From Microplitis mediator (taxonomy: Eukaryota; Arthropoda; Insecta; Hymenoptera; Braconidae): a stretch of DNA of 64,000 nucleotides. The stretch lies in NCBI RefSeq assembly GCF_029852145.1, contig NC_079974.1, positions 13,145,041-13,209,040 of the forward strand, read 5' to 3'. This document shows, piece after piece, positions 60,582 to 64,000 of the stretch. Under the pieces are notes generated by a model. The model searched no databases. It was not told the DNA's origin and saw only the letters and a list, made by a program, of their open reading frames with translations. The translations under genes were made by a program, and so were the position numbers. How positions within the stretch are numbered: position 1 is the first letter of the stretch; each line of letters starts with the position of its first letter.

Positions 60582-62393
60582 ATGATAACACTATTATTAT
60601 ACCTTTGTAATTTCTTGTGCTTCTCACTAGTTTGGCTTATTTTGTAAACACCTGTAGTCTACTCTCTCTCTTTCTCATATATTACTTATATATAACATGC
60701 CCCACGACTCCCGATCCTTTATATGCATTTCGCATATATAAATCTATGGCCAACCGGTCGTCTGGTCCTTATGAACCGGGTAACACCAGGATCAGTTACC
60801 AAATAATTAGCTTACTAGCTAAAAGGGACACGGGCCCATTTAATTTAAATGGGTAACGGACGGTTGATTCATCCCTATGTTATGTCAGATTGACATAAAT
60901 TAATGATTTAGTGGGTATTTGGTCCAAGCCTAAGCCTATAGACCGGGAACCCCAGAGATCTTTTATTAAGGAGAATAGGTTTATTTTTTTATTAATAAAA
61001 CAATATTTAATTTAAATCCTTCACTATATTAACAACTCGATTACAAAAATGTCGAGGTTTAGAGATTATGCTTCTAATTACAATGTTGGAATTACCTCCT
61101 GATTCAAATAAATTTCAATTATAATCCAAAGACAGGTGGCTAGTCAGCCGACTCTGATTTACAAGATTCAAAATTATATTTACTATTTTAATTTTTAATT
61201 ACATATGCTCGAATTTTAATTTTGTGATTCTGATATAACTAACTGAACATTTCAAACTTTCAAATAACATTTTAATTTAGAACTACACGTGTTCGAATTT
61301 TTATTTTGTAATTCTGATATAATTAATTGAACATTTCAAACTTTCATTTAATATTTTAATTTTAAAATTGAATATTTTCAATTTATTTAATATTTAAATT
61401 GTACCTGCTTTCTCTGTGCGAATCCATGATGTAGTACTTATACACGTTTAACAAACTCTTTTCCTTTCCTCTTTCTTCATTGTAATAAAAAATAAAAACT
61501 TGTGCACACTCCGATGATCGCAGCCAGAAGAGAGAGAGTCTCTTTTTTGTTTCTGGGCCCTAAATTTCTTATCGGCCCCTCCATATTTTCCATTTTGGTC
61601 GGCGCACGCATTATTCTCCCCACTAAGGTTTCCCTTAGCAGGAATTTTGCTGTTCGCGTGGCTCATTGTATGTTAAAAAATTTTATGAATAAAAATAAAT
61701 TATTTTGAAAATTATAAAAATCAATCGAATTTAACACCTATTAGAGGGGTGGACCTCAACTTCGTTTCAAAAATTAAATTTAAGTGAGGAGGTGAGATGC
61801 TGGGTTGCTTAATTGGCGGGATTGAGGTGTTGATGATATGGTGTTAAAATAAATATTTTTTAACACTGATTTTAATTTTATTATATTAATAAATTACTTA
61901 TTTATTATAATTATATACACTATTTACACTGCACTGGTAATGTTTGTATAATGCTGAGAAAAGTATTTAACGTGGTAACACGCGGTGAGGTGATATAAAG
62001 ATAGCGGTTGGCGGCAAACCAACAACCACGCGGTGAGATGAATTTACTGAATTAAATAATTATTCAGGTTGATATGAACTTAAATAATCACAAAAACAAT
62101 AAGTGAAAATTATTCACTTTAAATTGGGATTAAATTGGAGATGATAAGTGATAATTATAGCGAGATTGCAAAAGATTTTAATTTAACACAAAAAAACACG
62201 TGGCTGATAGCGTCGGTGAGTTTTCAACAATGATGGCTTCGCCTTCTTCTTCATCCCCACTTGGATGAGTGGGTGGAGCTTGAGATGAGAATAGGACCGG
62301 TGGAGCCGCCTGCGTATGATAACGCGCCGACGCAACTCTAATTAACCGGCCTCAGAGTGGTGACGAAAAACGCAAGCGTGGGAGATTCGAACA

Positions 62394-62505
62394 CGGTGCG
62401 TTAAAAATTTACAACCCTGGTCAAAATTTGAGATGTGCTTTAAACAACGCTCTTTGTCTACAAAAGTGGATTTTAAAAAAACGTTCAAATTCTTGTGAAT
62501 TTTAA
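62394..62505 (+). pseudogene. 3' part of the Polinton-associated conserved gene cut by BEL
   Basis: The sequence directly after the right CGGTG duplication continues the gene broken at 55252 in the same frame, with a Cys-Ala..Asn-Ala block and a Trp (CALNNA, LQKW) that aligns with CAFENAKQIKQW of the Polinton 1 homologue, and ends at the TAA at 62503-62505. The agreement across the insertion confirms the insertion site and the homology. Confidence 0.6.
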
Positions 62506-62649
62506 AATTTTTACATGTCTCTTAAATAACAACTGATAATATACACAGCTGTTGGCTGCACTTTACGCGGGGTCAGCATTTAAAAAGACAAGCCGATTAA
62601 AACTACGACGAGTCTCAGTTTCAAACGGTAGTTCAAGCGTGTCATAATA

Positions 62650-63102
62650 ATGTGTTACACAAAATTTAAAGAGTGTGATGAGATTCGTGCAGAACCAGAA
62701 GAAGAAGATCCCGGAAATGAAATTAATGTGACTGAACACGATTTGGATGTGTTTAGAACATATTGGCCTCACGATCCTTTATTCAGACTTCTACCGACAC
62801 GTTTAAATGTTGAAAGTATCGTATGGTTAAGTGCTGTTACTCGTGCTGTAAGAAATGCACCAACTTTTCTTGATGTAAGTTTAATTTTACATTATTACTA
62901 TCATTATTGTTATTATAAAACTAACGTGTATATATTCTAATTATTATTTCAGTTTTTTTTGGGTATGCCCCATGACATCTTCGAGCTAGCTATGCGGTCA
63001 GCACCAGAGCTGATTCAGCAACCTCTCACGCAACGATGGAACTCGATCCACAATAACACGAGTGAAAACGCCTCTAAGATAGTTGAAGACAAAACAGAAT
63101 AA
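62650..63102 (+). CDS. Two-exon protein of element 2, function unknown
   Basis: Exon 1 is 62650-62874 (ATG; MCYTKFKECDEIRAEPEEED, then FRTYWPHDPLFRLLPTRLN). Intron 62875-62952 has GTAAGT and TATTATTTCAG ends. Exon 2 is 62953-63102 (FFLGMPHDIFELAMRSAPEL). The joined frame is 124 aa without stops; the unspliced frame ends in intron sequence at 62940. The protein is acidic at the start and amphipathic in the middle. I do not recognise it. It lies between the conserved Polinton protein and the ATPase, so it may belong to the same virion-assembly module; that is inference. Confidence 0.5.
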
Positions 63103-63339
63103 TGTTAAAATATATAAGATTTACTAAGTTATCTACTAAATTTGTATTCAAGTCTTTTTAACTTTACGAATTATGAATTCATGTGTTTTCTTATTATATT
63201 AATATTACACACTTGTAATAAATTATTGAATAAATAAATAAATAAATAAATAACTAATTACTTATAAGTTATCATTAAATTAATTCGTTTCTGTGTAAAT
63301 ATATAAGATATACATCGCTCGTTAAATTTAGTTCATACA
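63103..63339 (+). promoter_or_regulatory. Intergenic region with TATA box upstream of the ATPase
   Basis: AT-rich sequence holding AATAAA and a (AATA)n run (63225-63250), which would end the previous transcript. ATATATAAG (63298-63306) lies about 35 bp before the ATPase ATG and is a plausible TATA box. Confidence 0.4.
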
Positions 63340-64000
63340 ATGGATCCGCGGTGGAAACATCCTTGAACGTCAATTATTTGCGGTCCCACAGGCTGTGGTA
63401 AGACAGTATTTGTAAAAAGGTTCATTAAATATTTGCCTCAGATGAGTGATACGAGTTTCTCGAGAATAATATTTTATTACGCTGAATGGCAGACTTCCTA
63501 TACGGAATATTCGAATTATAAAAATATTAAGTTTCGTGAAGGTTTATCACGCAGTGAAGATTACACTAACGATATGCGTCCGAAATTGCTTAGTATCGAT
63601 GATCTAATGCGCGAGGCCTCAAATAATAGCGTCGTAGATTTATTCACGAAGGGCAGCCATCATAGGAACCTAAGTGTAATTTTTATTACCCAAAATATTT
63701 TTCATCAAGGACACGGTAAAAGAGATATATCCTTAAACGCAAATTATATCGTGATTTTTAAAAATCCACGTGATAGATCCCAAATACAACATCTTGCAAG
63801 ACAAGTTTATCCCGAAAATACACGTTTTTTACAAGAAATATACTATGATGCGACATCTGGCCCTTATGGATATTTACTACTAGATTTAAAACAATCAACA
63901 CCTGAAAATTGTCGGTTTCGCTGCTGTATTTTTCCAGATGATCAACATCAATTCGTTTATATAACCAAGAAAAGTACAAATAATAGGTCTAAAAGTTACA
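63340..64000 (+). pseudogene. FtsK/HerA-type packaging ATPase of element 2 (partial)
   Basis: From the ATG at 63340 the frame meets TGA at 63364-63366 and then stays open to the window end. Directly after it is the Walker A motif, CGPTGCGKTVFVKRF. Walker B is LLSIDDLM. The conserved block VIFITQNIFHQGHGKRDISLN and YIVIFKNPRDRSQIQ matches the genome-packaging ATPases of Polintons and related double-stranded DNA viruses, which pump DNA into capsids. The early TGA replaces one codon just before Walker A in an otherwise well-kept protein, so either this copy has a single nonsense change or translation starts downstream, which would be unusual. The C-terminus is off-window. Confidence 0.8.

Larger units (their letters stand above)
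59723..61769 (+). mobile_element. Solo LTR-type insertion, 2047 bp, carrying a hairpin array
   Basis: The ends are TGTAACGAGG...CTTCGTTTCA, with a 4-bp duplication AAAA at 59719-59722 and 61770-61773. On the plus strand a TATA-like ATATATAC (59949-59956) precedes AATAAA (59987), the hairpin array (60059-60485) and a consensus splice donor (60575). No protein-coding region of retroelement type. The remainder (60600-61760) is AT-rich and without a recognisable gene; short frames there (60617-60856, 61448-61708) are not supported. Gypsy-like by duplication length; a solo LTR or a non-coding derivative. Confidence 0.7.
55253..62393 (-). mobile_element. BEL/Pao LTR retrotransposon, internally deleted
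   Basis: The 5-bp duplication CGGTG lies at 55248-55252 and 62394-62398. The left LTR is 55253-55898 (646 bp). The right LTR is 59697-62393, which is also 646 bp once the nested insertion and its 4-bp duplication are set aside. The two LTRs differ at only about eight sites seen by eye. Gag, protease and part of reverse transcriptase are on the minus strand, all with stops or frameshifts; RNase H and integrase are absent. Similar LTRs with a decayed interior suggest a defective copy mobilised by an active relative. Confidence 0.85.
59697..62393 (-). repeat. 5' LTR of the BEL element, split by a nested LTR insertion
   Basis: The LTR pieces are 59697-59722 and 61774-62393. They align with the left LTR, and the join falls at AAAA, the duplication of the nested insertion. 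Confidence 0.8.

Noticed and set aside
61402..61408. A thirteenth TACCTGC in the nested LTR
   Set aside because: It has no complementary arms and lies far from the array, so it is not counted.
60617..61708. Short reading frames in the nested LTR and near its end
   Set aside because: No ATG context, domain or composition to support coding.

Overview
The window looks like repeat-dense heterochromatin from an insect or another arthropod. The evidence is an AT-rich tandem satellite of about 333 bp, Ty3/Gypsy and BEL/Pao LTR elements, an R1-clade LINE, a second non-LTR element, two different Polinton/Maverick-type elements, and spliceosomal introns. I see no single-copy host gene, rRNA, tRNA or CRISPR array. 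I cannot name the species.

Layout. 1-3491 is the 5' end of a Ty3/Gypsy element on the minus strand (protease, gag, tRNA-Leu primer site, 1.27-kb LTR), inserted in the satellite. 3492-36645 is the satellite. It is interrupted by a non-LTR element (12225-17123, 15-bp target duplication), a 2.3-kb solo LTR (28802-31144, duplication AAGT) and a 0.67-kb solo LTR (35553-36220, duplication ATTT). 36646 to about 45960 is Polinton 1: terminal sequence, promoter and 5' UTR intron, three small structural-type genes, a chromodomain integrase and a decayed polymerase fragment. An R1-clade LINE (39483-43717) and a solo LTR (43893-44790) split its integrase gene cleanly. From about 45961 to the window end is a second, different Polinton-like element: short spliced genes, a protein-primed DNA polymerase with a frameshift and a nonsense codon, a small conserved protein shared with Polinton 1, and a packaging ATPase that runs off the edge. 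A BEL/Pao element (55253-62393, duplication CGGTG) splits the small conserved gene, and its right LTR carries another LTR element (59723-61769, duplication AAAA).

Almost every insertion boundary can be read to the base because the interrupted sequence is recognisable on both sides. The order of events is satellite, then Polinton 1 with its LINE and LTR, Polinton 2 (possibly inside the polymerase gene of Polinton 1), BEL inside Polinton 2, and an LTR inside BEL.

The least expected signals are: (a) an array of hairpins at 60059-60485, with the 7-base loop TACCTGC repeated 12 times and stem arms that change together; (b) about 40 copies of the hexamer GAGATG on one strand of the BEL element; (c) a candidate intron in BEL whose removal would put gag in frame with protease; (d) three covarying hairpin repeats in the LTR of the first Gypsy element.
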